Shown: positions 37,848-49,860 of the stretch, piece after piece
Position numbering within the stretch: the stretch's first letter is position 1
Layout: each line of letters begins with the position of its first letter
NCBI RefSeq assembly: GCF_041260155.1
Contig: NC_091935.1
Coordinates: 7,679,501 to 7,743,500, forward strand
Reading direction: 5' to 3'
Origin: Ptychodera flava
Taxonomy: Eukaryota > Hemichordata > Enteropneusta > Ptychoderidae
Length of the DNA: 64,000 bases
Translations under genes and position numbers: made by a program
The notes under the pieces: generated by a model
The model's input: the letters and a program-made list of their open reading frames with translations, nothing else
What the model was told of the DNA's origin: nothing
The model's database searches: none

Positions 37848-40235
37848 CGTCGTCGCCATCATTATGACAGCAGCAGCACAATCAGTAGTATCATCACAAG
37901 CACCATCAGCATCATTGTGCACTGACAACATACAAGCTCCTGTGCTATCGCTGTTGAGATTCCTGTCTATAAAATGGAGGCGTTCCTGTCTGTACATCGG
38001 AGGTGTTATTACGCAAAAGTGTTCTGTCACAAGTTTTACGAAGAGCATTTGTTCATATCCTCTTTCAATTACTAGACTGAGATTTTATGTCACAACCGTT
38101 TAAACATAATCTTTATACAGTTTTACGGATTACTCTTACATTATAGAGCCTCATATCATCTTCTACCCGTCTCTAAATTTTCTATTTTTCTAAAACAGTA
38201 ATCTTCGAGTAGGCCATAACTTACCACCATATAACCTTACCGGAGCTCTTGAAAATAGACTATATCACATCAAATCAAATCGAGGAAACAATTTCAGATT
38301 GGCCTTAAGTATTCATATTAATTTTTTGTTGTTCAAGCTTAGCTCACGGACCAGCGTCAATATACATGTGTTACCTAGACTAGAAATACGCCTCACGAAG
38401 TAAATTCGCTTTACTTTTTCAAAATGTCATTTACAAGGTAATACCTTTAAACATGTATAAACTTCACTACTATCATTTTTGAAACCTTGGTGACTTTTAC
38501 TGTAATTATCCCTTCGCCTAGTGCGTTTACTGAAAAAGTTTTTAGTTTTTGTATTCCACGTTGTACGTTAAATCATTTTAAAGAAAACTGGAATAAATAA
38601 ATGGAACGGAAAACTTTCCAGAGTCTCAGCTCTTGAGATTTGCCAAAATGTACACTTTACTATCTGAGACACATAATGTTTTATGACCTTTATTCTTTAC
38701 ATCGTGTAAATGCAACATAAAAGGTAGCTTATCCAGCTACAACACAAAGGCTTTCCGTACCTCAAGGCATTTACTCTGCCAAACAGAGCAGAACCTTGAA
38801 TATCGTATACAAAATACTAAAACGTTTGCTTCAGTGTTTGGATTCAAAGCCCCTTTTATTGTGACTGCAGAGTCAAGGTGAGTAGTCAAGTAATGTAGCT
38901 GTCTTTGACCGAGATCTCTGTTGTGTTGTAAAACTGCCTAGCGAAGTCATGTTTAAAGAACTTGGCAAAAACAACAAAAGGTACCAAGATGAATATCATG
39001 GAAGTTGACACGTATCTTCAGAATTCTATCTCGTTATGAATAATAATTAAGTAACGTTTTAGACGTTATTATTTTTTGCATTCAGACAAAAATAAAGTAG
39101 GACTGTGTAAAAGCAAATTATCATACGAGTTGACCAATAAAATCATTCTTGTACGGTTTGAGATAAGGAACTGTATCCTACGTAATTAGGTTTATTTCAC
39201 AATTCAAATAGAAATTCTCATATTTGACCCACTTCACTTTACTTATGCAAATGATGTTTTAATCGACTGTTACATTAATGACCGCCATGCTGCCTATTTG
39301 TACGCATGTGTAGGCTTTCCAAACCTCTACAATGTTTCATAAGGCAAGCCAGTGGCTATATGAAACCTTGTAGCCTGGTGGTGTCTGCATAGGTAGCAAA
39401 GGGCGCGCGCCCTCTATCTTTCAATATGGAGAGAGTACCGGGAAAGATAGCAAAACGTACTTTTCGATCCATTACAGAAGGGGAGAATTCAAAGTTTCAA
39501 AAATGAATACGCAGGAAGAGGATTTGTTTATTGCATAAGTCTTGCATTGATATTTTTATCACTGCCAGGAGAGTAAAATATTTGTGTCAAAGGTCATAAT
39601 AGTAGAGGGACGACAAACAGCGAGAATGACTTGACATTAAGCAGCAGTGGAAACGTCGCTATCTTTGACATACAGTATGATTTTAATCAGATGATATAAG
39701 TAATCTTATTCTGAATGAACTTCAGAGATCAATGGACGGTGGTCAACACAGATAAGAAATTGCAAAGTACTATTTGCCGCAAAAATAAACACTGAAATGA
39801 TTAGATCACTGAAGTCCAAGGCAAAGCATGCATGGTTAAACTGACTATTCATTATAATACAAAGATCTAATAGTGCATCCATATCGCTGCAGTTGGAAAG
39901 ACTGGGGGAATGGTTTCGATGACAACTGTACTATGCTATTCAACTAAACCGTGACCCCTGCATGACCCTACATCCGCTATGGACTGTTGTATTCAAAGTT
40001 CAATCCTTTTTTCAAAAAAGCTTTAAACTTTGCCGATAAAAATAAACCACACTGTTAATCCAGTGGAGAAATCTGTGGATACGGTTGACTGTTATGGATT
40101 GTGCAATCAAATAGGTTGACTAATACCAACAGAGATAGCGGGACACACTTCAAGGTCACATCCGGGTTCAGATTCATTGAATAATGACCGCAACTTAATG
40201 TAATCGCTCCTCGAAATCGAGAGTCTTAAGCTTGT
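37848..40235. other. Intergenic, nothing supported
   Basis: Short frames without domains; no clear repeats. Confidence 0.4.
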
Positions 40236-40239
40236 ACCC

Positions 40240-40546
40240 AAACTTTTCACAATGAACCTTTACACTAGTCTCTTTCAAAATCAATTATAAAAATTGGGAG
40301 TCACCATGCAAAATTTGGTACTGTGGAAACAAATAACCTCGAATTTACCCTTATTTGAAATTCAAAATGGCTGCCATCCATGTGTTACCTCTATGGTGGA
40401 AAATTGAAATTTTCGATTTCACATAAATAAGCCATTGGAAACTTTACTTACTCTGAGAGCTTCAAAATAAACCACTACAAGTGTTAGACCAAGAAAACAT
40501 TTATAAAGCAGTCCGACTATCTGTCCCTGAGGCGCATTCTACCTTC
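40240..40546 (-). mobile_element. MITE family B, inverted partial copy
   Basis: The right end is CCCTGAGGCGCATTCTACCTT, matching the terminal repeat of family B. Internal blocks (AATTCAAAATGGCTGCCATC, GAGAGCTTCAAAATAA) align with 60076-60428. The other end has decayed. Confidence 0.7.
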
Positions 40547-43500
40547 ATGTGTGTTGTGTTTTTTTTCAACACGGAACATATTCGTGGTGTTGACTAAATG
40601 GTGACGTAAGAAGAAAACACTTCACTTGACGTTTGCTACACTTATGATAATCAATTTTAATAGTATTTCAACGAAAATTGTTAGACCAGTGATTGCTTTG
40701 TACAAATCCTGGGAAATAAAAGGCAACTGTTAAAATAACTGAAAGCTCCGTGACCTGCACCTGAAAGTACGGCATCCGCATCGTGTACAGATCGTTATGA
40801 AAACGCACGTGTTCATACCATTGGTCAGTGGAGTAAGAAATGTGACACGGGAGTGCCATCTGGGCGTGGGGGATAGAACAAAGACAGAAAACAAACACTC
40901 AGCAAAGGGACCTTTGACCTAACTGAACAACTTGAACTAAGTGCCAAAGAGCACGTCGCGTACTAAGCGCTGCAACTCCAATTACTGCGATCTCTGCATT
41001 CGGTCATGGTTACAGAGTGCCATGGGACAAACCCACTTCAAGAATATTAATACGCATGCTCTTCACGCATCTATAATTCACGGATGACAGGTTAGATTTT
41101 TAATCATCTGGGATACTGCACGCAAATGACCACAGTTATGTCCTTGTGAAGAAGCTCTTAGGAAAGCAGGTAAGTGTAAATCCTTAAAGTTAACTTAGAC
41201 GTGAGGTTGAAGAAGAGGTTAATCATAAAAATGGTATTAGAAAGGAATGCGCCTGCCTTTTGCTAACATGTGATCATCACCACTGCCTCTTCAGTACTCA
41301 TATGTAATCTTAACAAACTTCGATAAATTTTCTCCCAGTAGCTAATCCAAGCTGAAATCGAACCTTTTCATCGATTTACCTACTAACTTCTGTGCTCTAA
41401 ATTCGAAGCGCTTTCCTAACTTTAACGCAACTGTATCCTATTTCGAGTCCCGTGGAGACAAGATGTACCAGCTACCCCATTCAATAGGTTTGTGCAATAA
41501 GTGTGGCTGCAGTTGGAAAATTAGAGTAAAATTGAAGACGTTTACAGTTATACAAGATTGCTGTCAGTGTCTGATGTAAATTAATTCAATTTTCAATGTC
41601 AACCGAAACAGTACAGTAGTCTAAAAGGTTTCATTCCTTTTAATATGTTTTTAAAAGGATTACAGGTACGTTCACTGCAGCGATGAGTGTTAAACATTGT
41701 TTGTTTTTTATGTCTCAATGAACCGGGTCATTAAATGTGTGAATTTGCAACTACACAAAATTTCTACCGGAGACAACAGACCTTGTTTAAAGCTGTCAAT
41801 AAAGTTCAACTTATTTTATTTACAAATACGTGCTTTTAACAAAGTCACCGTATACGAAATCAATCTTATGTAAGGTTGTCAGTGGTTTAAATTTGTGTAA
41901 GAGACACAGAGATCGACGATCAATCAGTGCCTGCACCAAAGTATTGTCATATATTTTAAGCAGAGGTAGGGCCCTTCACACTTATAAGTTATTTGCGACA
42001 TTTAAAGGCCTGTGTTGGTACCAGATTGTCTCATCAGAAAATTTACCCACCAGATTACAATTTCAGTGGAAAACAAAAGGCCATCACACCTCCATAATCT
42101 TCTTACAGACTAGAACAAAGGCGATCGCAGGGATTGCGAGCAGTGCCTTTACAGTAATAGAGTGTTATTCAACACTGGTATAACCAGCTTACCAATCACA
42201 CATAGATATGTACAGAATTAGGTCATCGCTTTGACGTCATCGGTTAGCTGCCTGTAGATGGTACTGAAGCTCAGCGCAATATTTCTGAGAAAGGTTAGGT
42301 AATTGATAGAGTTCGAAACGACTCCAACTTGGTCAGAACACGTAAATTGGTGAAAAGGAAGGAAAGCAGAGCAAACTGCCTGCTTAATGAAGGTGCTGAA
42401 AAACATGATTTGGGTATTTTTGCGACACAGCCAGTCGCGAAATGGAAAAACACCCTCGACAAACAAACTGGCATGTTACATCATAGTCAGATGCCCAACT
42501 ATGCATTACCAAGTTGAAGGGCCGGGATCACTTGTATCTTGCTTTCGGCTTGCCTAGTACAGATGTGTACTTTAACAATCCGGTAATCTTTTGATCGTCT
42601 TTGCGTCAAAATACTGGAGTGAAGAGCAGGCTGCTCAACATTTTCAGTGCATTTTGAACTCAAGTCCATTTCTCATAAAGAGCCAGTAGCTGTAACCTTC
42701 GATGGTTATTTCCAATGTGTTTGTTTTTTTACTTCAGCTATATTTTCTTGCTTTACTCCTCGAAGCATGTCGAGAGGCAAAGTGTGCGGCTTGTTAGCTC
42801 AGTCTGTGTACAGACTGCATTCTATTGTTAACAAGTCGATTCTAGTTTCCCCAGAAGTTTACTTTACCTGATTGTATACACGATGTGTTGAAAGGCGAAT
42901 AGTTATTGTTTCAACGTGTTTGTAGAGTAGAACGAGACCTTCACATACAAATAATAAATATTACAGCTACTAGCCCCGGTTCGTTTTTCTTGCGTCGAAA
43001 TCGCAATATTATTCTGCTGTAACAAAACATAAAAAAGAATCAGGCCTAAAATACGATATTTTAAGTGCTGTACATGTAAACAGAACGGAAGAGAGAAACT
43101 CGACAGAAAAGAAAGGACAGACACGGAACATGTATCTGTGTGCAGTTTAAAGTGTGACTATGTGCAGTACTTTCTCCGCATTCATCTAGAAACCTTAAAT
43201 GTATTTGTAACGTTGAAAAGTAAAAACGGAAAGATTATTTAAAATATTTTGTATCGTGTGAAGATTCTGCACATAGTGTGCTATGAAGACAGGTTAATAT
43301 TCTATATAAAGAGTAAACAGCACAGGTTTTCTGCAATTTCACATTAAGGAGTTTGGTTTCGAGGGGGCGGGTTGGACAGTAAATTAAGGATGTACGTTTC
43401 TAGTGCGTCAGCTTATATGATCGAGGACCCTTTAAAAAGAATAAGAAACACCAGCACCATCATCATCAGTCATTTCAGCCTCCGTTTTACTATAAGTCTA

Positions 43501-43736
43501 TGACAATGGGAACAAATATTATAACTTGAACATTCATTATCTGTCTGTCCGTCTGTCCGTCTGCCTGCCTGTCTGTCTGACAGGTATGCGTGTATATATT
43601 AAGTGCATCTAGCGTACATGGTGTTATAAAACTGCAACGACTCACATTTGCTTTCAACGTGAGAGACAACACAAAGACCTTTATCGTGTGACGTAACAAT
43701 TGCTGCTATACTATTCATAATTTGATACTATAATTG
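40547..43736. other. Intergenic upstream of Roc paralogue 2
   Basis: No supported coding sequence. An untranslated first exon of paralogue 2 probably lies here but cannot be placed. A short CTGT-rich stretch (43535-43580) is present. Confidence 0.4.
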
Positions 43737-43767
43737 TTTGTTTGTTTGTTTGTTTGTTTGTTTGTTT
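43737..43767 (+). repeat. (TTTG)n array
   Basis: Seven or so TTTG units directly in front of the splice acceptor of paralogue 2; they may supply its pyrimidine-rich tract. Confidence 0.9.
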
Positions 43768-43820
43768 ATTTGCATTCTCCAGATAAAAGCCATTTTGCAC
43801 TTGAATCAATCTGACCTACA

Positions 43821-45317
43821 ATGGCAAGTCAATTTCAGCGATGGCTGTCTGGGTTTTCAACGTTTCGCAGCTACAATCTGGGGGTCCTTTGCAACGATGA
43901 AGATATCAAGGAAACGTACGTAGAAGCTGGGAGACAAGGAAAACTTCCATTCAACAGAAGCAAAGTCATGTTTTTGGGTGACGCTCGCGTCGGAAAGACA
44001 AGTCTCCGACGTGCATTGACAGGAGAAAGGTTTCAAAAAAACGAAGCGAGCACTGAAGGAATTGAAACGAGAATGTACGAATCCAGGGAAGTAGATAATG
44101 CATGGCATATGAGTCAAAAGGTCAGCCATACTGATTTCGAATTTGCGTCTGCCTGGTATACAGCCCTTAATAGTAGTCTGAAAGGTGAAAGTAACAGAGG
44201 AAATAAACAGATTGATAGGGACTTCAATCGTCCTTCTCTAAGAAAGACAGCAGCAAAATGTTTTAAAGATGCTATTTACATATTCCGGCTTTATTTGTTC
44301 ACTCAGCTTTTTTGCATCATACCACTATGTGATATCTTTCGTTATGGCTTTGCTCCATTCGAATGGTTCCTGTTTCTAGGACTGTCCATTGCTGGCCTTG
44401 ATTTTCTCACTGAAGCCTATCGCCTAGGCTCGAATGTTGCTCTCCTGTTTCTCATTGAAAATTACATCCGATGTCATCTTACCCTTGATGCAGTCTCTAC
44501 GTTTTTCGAGAAGCTTGTATCGAGTAACACTCTGCTACTCTACTTATCTTTTTCTGTGGTCTTTCTCGCTGTCGGGTTTGTGCTGGGTGTTGCTATCGGT
44601 TGCGGCTTTCGCACTGGTCTGGCATTTGGCCTATGCTTACTCCATCCACCCGCATCTTCAACATCGATAGATCATGCAATTTGGTCAGACTTTACAGAAA
44701 TATTCTCAACCTACCTAGGAACAGCGTTAATTTGCGTAAGCCACGCTGTAGGACTGATTCTTGTACGCTTCTGGATTTTTATGCTGGGACGTTTACCGTT
44801 TCGAATTATCACTGATTTGACGTTCGTAATGTCAACTTTGTTTGCAACGTGCATCATTCTATCAATGGCATTTCCTGAACCAAACAATATCCTTTCGTTT
44901 CTAGGTAGCTTGCTTTTATTCTTTGGAAAAACAATAGGTGAATTCGCTGGTAGAGAAATCGATGCCAGAGTGAATATCGAATATCTTACTTATAAAGGAT
45001 TTGGCACATTGATAGGTGTAACTTTAGGACACTTAATGGGATGGACATTTCGTCTCTCTAGTATCTTCTGTCGCACCTTTCCTGTTTTCCTTATGTCAAT
45101 TTTAACTCACCCTTTGGCTGAAATATATGGGTTTTGGAAAGTAAGATCTCAAACATTTCCAGTTATTTATGTCAGGGATGCTTTCAGGGCACAGAAAGGA
45201 GGTTTAAACAATCTTCCGACGAAACTAAGCCTTTGGGATTTCGCGGGCGATGAATTGTATCACTCCACTCACCATGTATTTCTCGCCAGCCATGCTGTCT
45301 ATCTCCTTCAAAAATAA
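43821..45317 (+). CDS. Paralogue 2, first open frame: P-loop/switch I plus membrane domain (498 aa)
   Basis: The product begins MASQFQRWLSGF, has GDARVGKTS at about residues 53-61 and STEGIE near 77. Eight to ten hydrophobic segments lie between about 150 and 440, including WFLFLGLSIAGLDFL and GFGTLIGVTLGHLMGW. It ends shortly after LWDFAGDELYHSTHHVFLA. If translated alone it would keep the nucleotide phosphate-binding half of Roc and all membrane helices but lose the base-recognition motif, COR and death domain. The stop follows directly from the 23-bp deletion. Confidence 0.7.
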   Translation: MASQFQRWLSGFSTFRSYNLGVLCNDEDIKETYVEAGRQGKLPFNRSKVMFLGDARVGKTSLRRALTGERFQKNEASTEGIETRMYESREVDNAWHMSQKVSHTDFEFASAWYTALNSSLKGESNRGNKQIDRDFNRPSLRKTAAKCFKDAIYIFRLYLFTQLFCIIPLCDIFRYGFAPFEWFLFLGLSIAGLDFLTEAYRLGSNVALLFLIENYIRCHLTLDAVSTFFEKLVSSNTLLLYLSFSVVFLAVGFVLGVAIGCGFRTGLAFGLCLLHPPASSTSIDHAIWSDFTEIFSTYLGTALICVSHAVGLILVRFWIFMLGRLPFRIITDLTFVMSTLFATCIILSMAFPEPNNILSFLGSLLLFFGKTIGEFAGREIDARVNIEYLTYKGFGTLIGVTLGHLMGWTFRLSSIFCRTFPVFLMSILTHPLAEIYGFWKVRSQTFPVIYVRDAFRAQKGGLNNLPTKLSLWDFAGDELYHSTHHVFLASHAVYLLQK

Positions 45318-46674
45318 GAATAAACAAGTCGATCGGATATTGTTTTGGTTAAATTCAATTTCAATCCACGCAAAGGATAAAGATTCTGTCATCTTCCTTG
45401 TTGGAACGCACAGAGACAGTGTTGGACTGTCAGACCAAGAGGACATAGATGAGTATCTGTTTGAAAACCTCTATGATAACTTTTGTGACCGTTTGGTAGT
45501 GAACTCTGACAGACGTCTAGCGTTCATGGTTGAAAATTCCGCCGCGAATGATGCTGAGATATTTCGAATTAAAGAAGAGGTCAGCTCCAAAATCCTGGAA
45601 GCCGAGTATATGACCAGGGAGTTTCCTATCAGATACTTGAAATTCTACAAACTTATACTGACTAAGAGGAACGAGAACGGCAATAGACATCTCTCTAAAA
45701 GCATTTCGTCCCATACTGATGTCAGAGGTTATGTATTAAGAGAATGTGGAATAAGTAATAACGAAGAGTTACGAGATCTTCTTTGTGTTTTTCACCGGGC
45801 TGGGGAGATAATATATCAACCAGACGATCCGGTACTCAAGCAGTATGTTGTTTTTGACCCTCAGATCCTTGTTGACATCATGAAAACACTAGTTACTATT
45901 CCACCACGTCACAAAAGATCACATAAGGTTGCATCGTGCTGGCATAAGTTGGAAAAACATGGTATTCTGCACAGTTCTCTTATCGAACACATAGCCAAAC
46001 AATTTAATTTGCCAATGCATGTTATCATATCGCTGCTCACTGCATATGACGTAATATGCCCCATACTGCAGAGGTCTACAAGAACTGCGGATGAACTATA
46101 CATTGTGCCATGTCTACTGCCGCCCTTTTCAAGTATGTTAAATGGCTCTTTGGGCATCAGGATGGACGATTGGTGGATGTCCAGTGAAGGTGAAGAGGTT
46201 TATTATTTTGACTTCGGCTATTTACGACCCGACGCTCTCTTTAGCAGGCTTCATGCACGATGTTTGAACTCGGATCAAATAAGAGACAACTCAAGTACGC
46301 GACAGTTTTTCTTCGACGTGGGCAAATTCACGTTCGGATCCGATGTTTTCTTCAAGCTAGAACTTCTGCATCACTTACCAGAACAGAACCTTATAAAGGT
46401 CAACGTTCAAAGAGCCACAGGCACAAACTCAAGAATGTGCGTGAGCAGCTTACTTGGTCACGTGGAAGTCATCAGAAGACGAGATTTTAAGTATCTTGAG
46501 TACAGTTTTGGATTTTTGTGTCCTGTACGTCACCACAGAAATCCCATCCTCCAAGGGAAGCTGCATGTTGTAAAATTGGCCAACCAATGTTGTCATTTGC
46601 GGGAAGCAGGCCCCTTCAACTTTCTCTGTGAAGGACAGAATCACTCGGTTGATGTTTTCAGGAACAATAATGGA
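45309..46674 (+). pseudogene. Paralogue 2, remainder of main exon in shifted frame (Roc C-part and COR)
   Basis: From KNKNKQVDRILFWLN the alternative frame matches paralogue 3 to the exon end. It contains FLVGTHRDSVG (G4) and the COR signature GEIIYQPDDPVLKQYVVFDP. The donor GTAAGT at 46675 lies at the same residue as in paralogue 3. An internal ATG at 45250 opens this frame, but with an unrelated first ~20 residues. The lack of further stops implies recent loss or continuing constraint. Confidence 0.75.
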
Positions 46675-46931
46675 GTAAGTAATATATTTATTACTGACCA
46701 CACGATATCTTATCAGCGTGAGGGCAACTCTGTAAGGAAATCATAGAAAACGGTTATCATGTAATGCAATTTGCCAGAATTCATGTGTACTGTCTACGGC
46801 CTAAGACAGCATTACATATAATCTCGAGACGATTCCAATAGCAATAATGCTTGGGTTATGGCAGATGATATGCCAATGAGTTCAGTGATTCTGTTTTCAC
46901 GGTTCATATTTCTTATTCTATTGTTCTGTAG

Positions 46932-47076
46932 TCTGACGTCTGGAACCGTGAGACGGCTGTAGATATGTTGCACCCGGACAGAAAGATCGCTGAAATGCCA
47001 CCAACCCTACACAAGCAAATATGCAACAATTTGAATGTGGAAAGTATGATCGCTGGTGATTGGAGAGCTTTAGCAG
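46932..47076 (+). CDS. Paralogue 2, exon 2 (first half of death domain)
   Basis: 145 bp bounded by TTCTGTAG and GTAATC. Phase 0 in, phase 1 out, identical in length to the paralogue 3 exon. Encodes SDVWNRETAVDMLHPDRK then PPTLHKQICNNLNVESM and AGDWRALAG; the last block is the W..LA core of a death domain. Confidence 0.85.
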
Positions 47077-47382
47077 GTAATCTCTTGTACATAATATATA
47101 ACACGTCAAATTACATCTTTCATCAATATATTTGTGACAACAAGATAAAACGTATTGTTGATTTCAATTATACTAAACCACGAAAGAAAGAAGGAATTTT
47201 TGTGAATGTGTAACAAGGAAAATATCGATCACGGTTCATTCCTGCGCTCTGCTCATGCGCAATGAACAATCTGCATCTATTCCAGACATAAATCGAACAC
47301 TTACCCGACATTCATAATCGTCACTATGGTTTGGAATGATTTAAATTATTTTGTGTATTTTACATGTTCTTATCTGATTCAG

Positions 47383-47576
47383 GTGAGATTGGCTGTTCCA
47401 TTGAAGATGTTCGGCTGTTCTCAATTAGTAAAAATCCTTGCGACGAAGTGTTGCACTATTGGTCCACAAAATACCCTGTGACCATCAAAGAATTGTTAGA
47501 AGTCCTTCAACGGCCATCCATATCAAGAAGAGACCTTGTTCTTCTTATAAAGAACCATACCGTTTCACAGCAGTAG
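47383..47576 (+). CDS. Paralogue 2, exon 3 (second half of death domain, stop)
   Basis: The acceptor TGATTCAG precedes 47383. Encodes EIGCSIEDVRLFSI, CDEVLHYWSTKYPVTIKELL and ISRRDLVLLIKNH, then TAG. The pattern of helices, with LLxxW-like LHYW and a terminal RxDLV, is that of a death domain. Confidence 0.85.
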
Positions 47577-48844
47577 AAACATTTGGATGAATACCGAGCT
47601 CCTTACGTCCAGAGGAAAGAGATCAATCTTGAATATACGCTGGACATCCTGTGTACCTAGCTATAGGCGTCACTATCCAAAGTAAAAACAAATCTTACGC
47701 TTTTACCCTATGGCGGGGTGTTTCAACTTGCGCCAGTGTAGCTCATTGCGTTCAGTTTTCAATACTAGAAACATAAAAACAAATCTAGTTCTCCATTCCT
47801 GATGCAGATAGTTCTGAAAAGAAGATCAACATTCAAAAAATTTTAAATTACGAGATGAAAATATTCACAGTGTTAGTGATAACGTCTTTCACGGCTTTGA
47901 ATAGAATAGTTGTCATTTAAAAAATTATAAAATTAATGGTCCAATGTGATATGATCGTTGTTATTGCAAACATTTTGTTCTCCTTAGCCTTGCCAGTATC
48001 AGAGCACTCATAGATATTTAAGTGCCATACTAAGACGGTGGCCTTGATTCCAAATGAGCGAAAGTACAGGTATCAACGATGATAACTTTTGCATAATGAA
48101 CAGACAAAACAATAATTGGCTGAAGCTTTGAATAATATCTTCACTTTTCGGCCATATACCTCTGGTACCTATATATGTTGGTATATGTTGGTCAGACCGT
48201 GTTGTTGATCTTGTATCTGCCTTGTGGTTCATTGACTCACTAACACATTTCATACAACATAGAGCATGGTCCTGAAATTATAGAAACCCTGTAATTCACA
48301 GCACAAGCTACTAAATGAAACAAGGGTGCTGACACAATTAATAAATTTGAGGGGCTCTCGTGATTTGAAAAAAATCGAATGAATGAAAATGTTGACCTTC
48401 TCGTGCTCATTAGCGCTAGATTCGATATTTCTGCTCCTCGTAACTGAAAATAGGGACTCTACCCTTAACTTATTGAATACAAGATGGAAGGCCCTTGCCG
48501 TCGTTTTCGTAGTTGGTATTTTTATTTTGACAGCCAGAGGTTACAAACAGCTAATCCGCGGCTACATGTACGATTTTTGATAAGTTTCCCATGCAGTCAA
48601 TTCTCTTTTGTGACATGTTAATCATAATATAAATTCAAGTTTATATATTTATAACGTTGTAATTGCCATCAAGCGGGTTACTAGATTTGGTTAAAAGCTG
48701 TGATTAAAGACTCATTAATGGAATTTTCTCCTGTGTTCACGTTCGATCTATTGGACTATGTTAGGTTCGTATCCCTGCTATCTCTGTCTCTCGTCTCTGT
48801 CTATATGTCACTCTCCGTCTGTCTGTCTGTGTGTCTATCTGTCT

Positions 48845-48845
48845 G

Positions 48846-48923
<78 letters not shown>
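48845..48923 (+). repeat. (CT)n microsatellite
   Basis: About 35 uninterrupted CT units following a CTGT-rich lead-in at 48815. Confidence 0.95.
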
Positions 48924-49679
48924 AGACAGAATAGTAGAGGGCTTCATTTCCATATGCTTTTTAATTTCATGAAGTAAGCTCAAGGGAAGGGATGCCTTTT
49001 CAAGCAAAGGGAATTGGGCTCAACCGTGTTCAAGTAAGCATTCAAGGGAAGCTCACAATATTCCATGCATCTAGTTTCTATCAACTTTTGCCCTCCATAT
49101 GGATGCTAATGCCGTTGCTGAAGATTTTGCAACAAAACGTGTTCTCCAAAGCCTTTCGAATAATTTCGTAAGTAAAGAAAAATGCATACTTAAAGTTCCG
49201 TCGTACGAGGGCGCCCTACCTTTTCATTTCACGTTGATCTTACAATTTAAAAAAAATATCTTACAATTCAAGGTGGATGACTACGCTAAAGCAAAAACTA
49301 TTGTCATTTCTTTATAATGGCACATGTTGTAGGTGACTGTTAGTGAACAAGAAAGGTGATGAGGACAAAGAAGTGTTCCGGTCTACTTTTGAGATACACC
49401 ACATCCTTCGAATGTATGAATTTCAAGCTGCTTTATTAGAGCTATCGTGATGGGAGGCTGATTAAGACAGGAACATGACGATTCGTTCAAGCGTAGAGCA
49501 GCAAAACACTCCTTTATAAATGACTTTCAGGCTGTATGAAGTAAGATATCGTGTTGCTTGCCGAGCAATGGAGAGACGCAATGATCTTTTTGTCAACCAA
49601 AGCGCAAGGAAAATTGCTGAGCAAACATTGTGTCAAAGGTTCTTTCGTAAGGAAAGGAATAATCTTGCCATTCTATAAT

Positions 49680-49860
49680 GATATCTATCTATCTATTTAC
49701 CTACCTACCTACCTACCTACCGACCTACCTTAATTTAGCCATCCATCCATCCAACCAACCAACTACCCAACTAACCATGCATCCATGCATGCATCCATGC
49801 ATACATCCACATACACACACACTCGCGCGCGCACGGTCACACACATACCTACATACATAT
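49680..49860 (+). repeat. Compound CTAT/CTAC/ATCC/CATA simple repeat
   Basis: Runs of CTAT, CTAC, ATCC, GCATC and CACA-type units follow each other with interruptions. Confidence 0.85.

Larger units (their letters stand above)
43783..47576 (+). pseudogene. Roc paralogue 2: split Roc-membrane-COR-death gene with a frameshift
   Basis: Three exons as in paralogue 3: 43783-46674 (ATG at 43821), 46932-47076 and 47383-47576 (TAG). An acceptor CTCCAG precedes 43783, as at the same place in paralogue 3. The P-loop GDARVGKTS, STEGIE, membrane helices, WDFAGD, THRD, COR and death domain are all recognisable. Compared with paralogue 3, 23 bp are missing just after WDFAGDELY...YLL (junction about 45308), so the first frame stops at 45317 after 498 codons. 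The second frame continues uninterrupted to the exon end. Adding 23 bp gives 2,877 nt for the first coding exon, exactly the length in paralogue 3. Either this is a young pseudogene or a null allele, or it encodes a truncated P-loop plus membrane protein. A sequencing error is unlikely for a 23-bp loss but possible. Confidence 0.8.

Noticed and set aside
37434-37925. 163-codon poly-His/Ser/Asn frame
   Set aside because: Translation of an (ATC)n/(AAC)n simple repeat; all frames and both strands give homopolymers.
45250-46746. Separate gene starting at the ATG at 45250
   Set aside because: Its first ~20 residues are an out-of-frame reading of the Roc segment; homology shows it is the downstream part of paralogue 2.
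48700-48924. Ser/Leu-rich 74-codon frame
   Set aside because: Runs through the (CT)n microsatellite.
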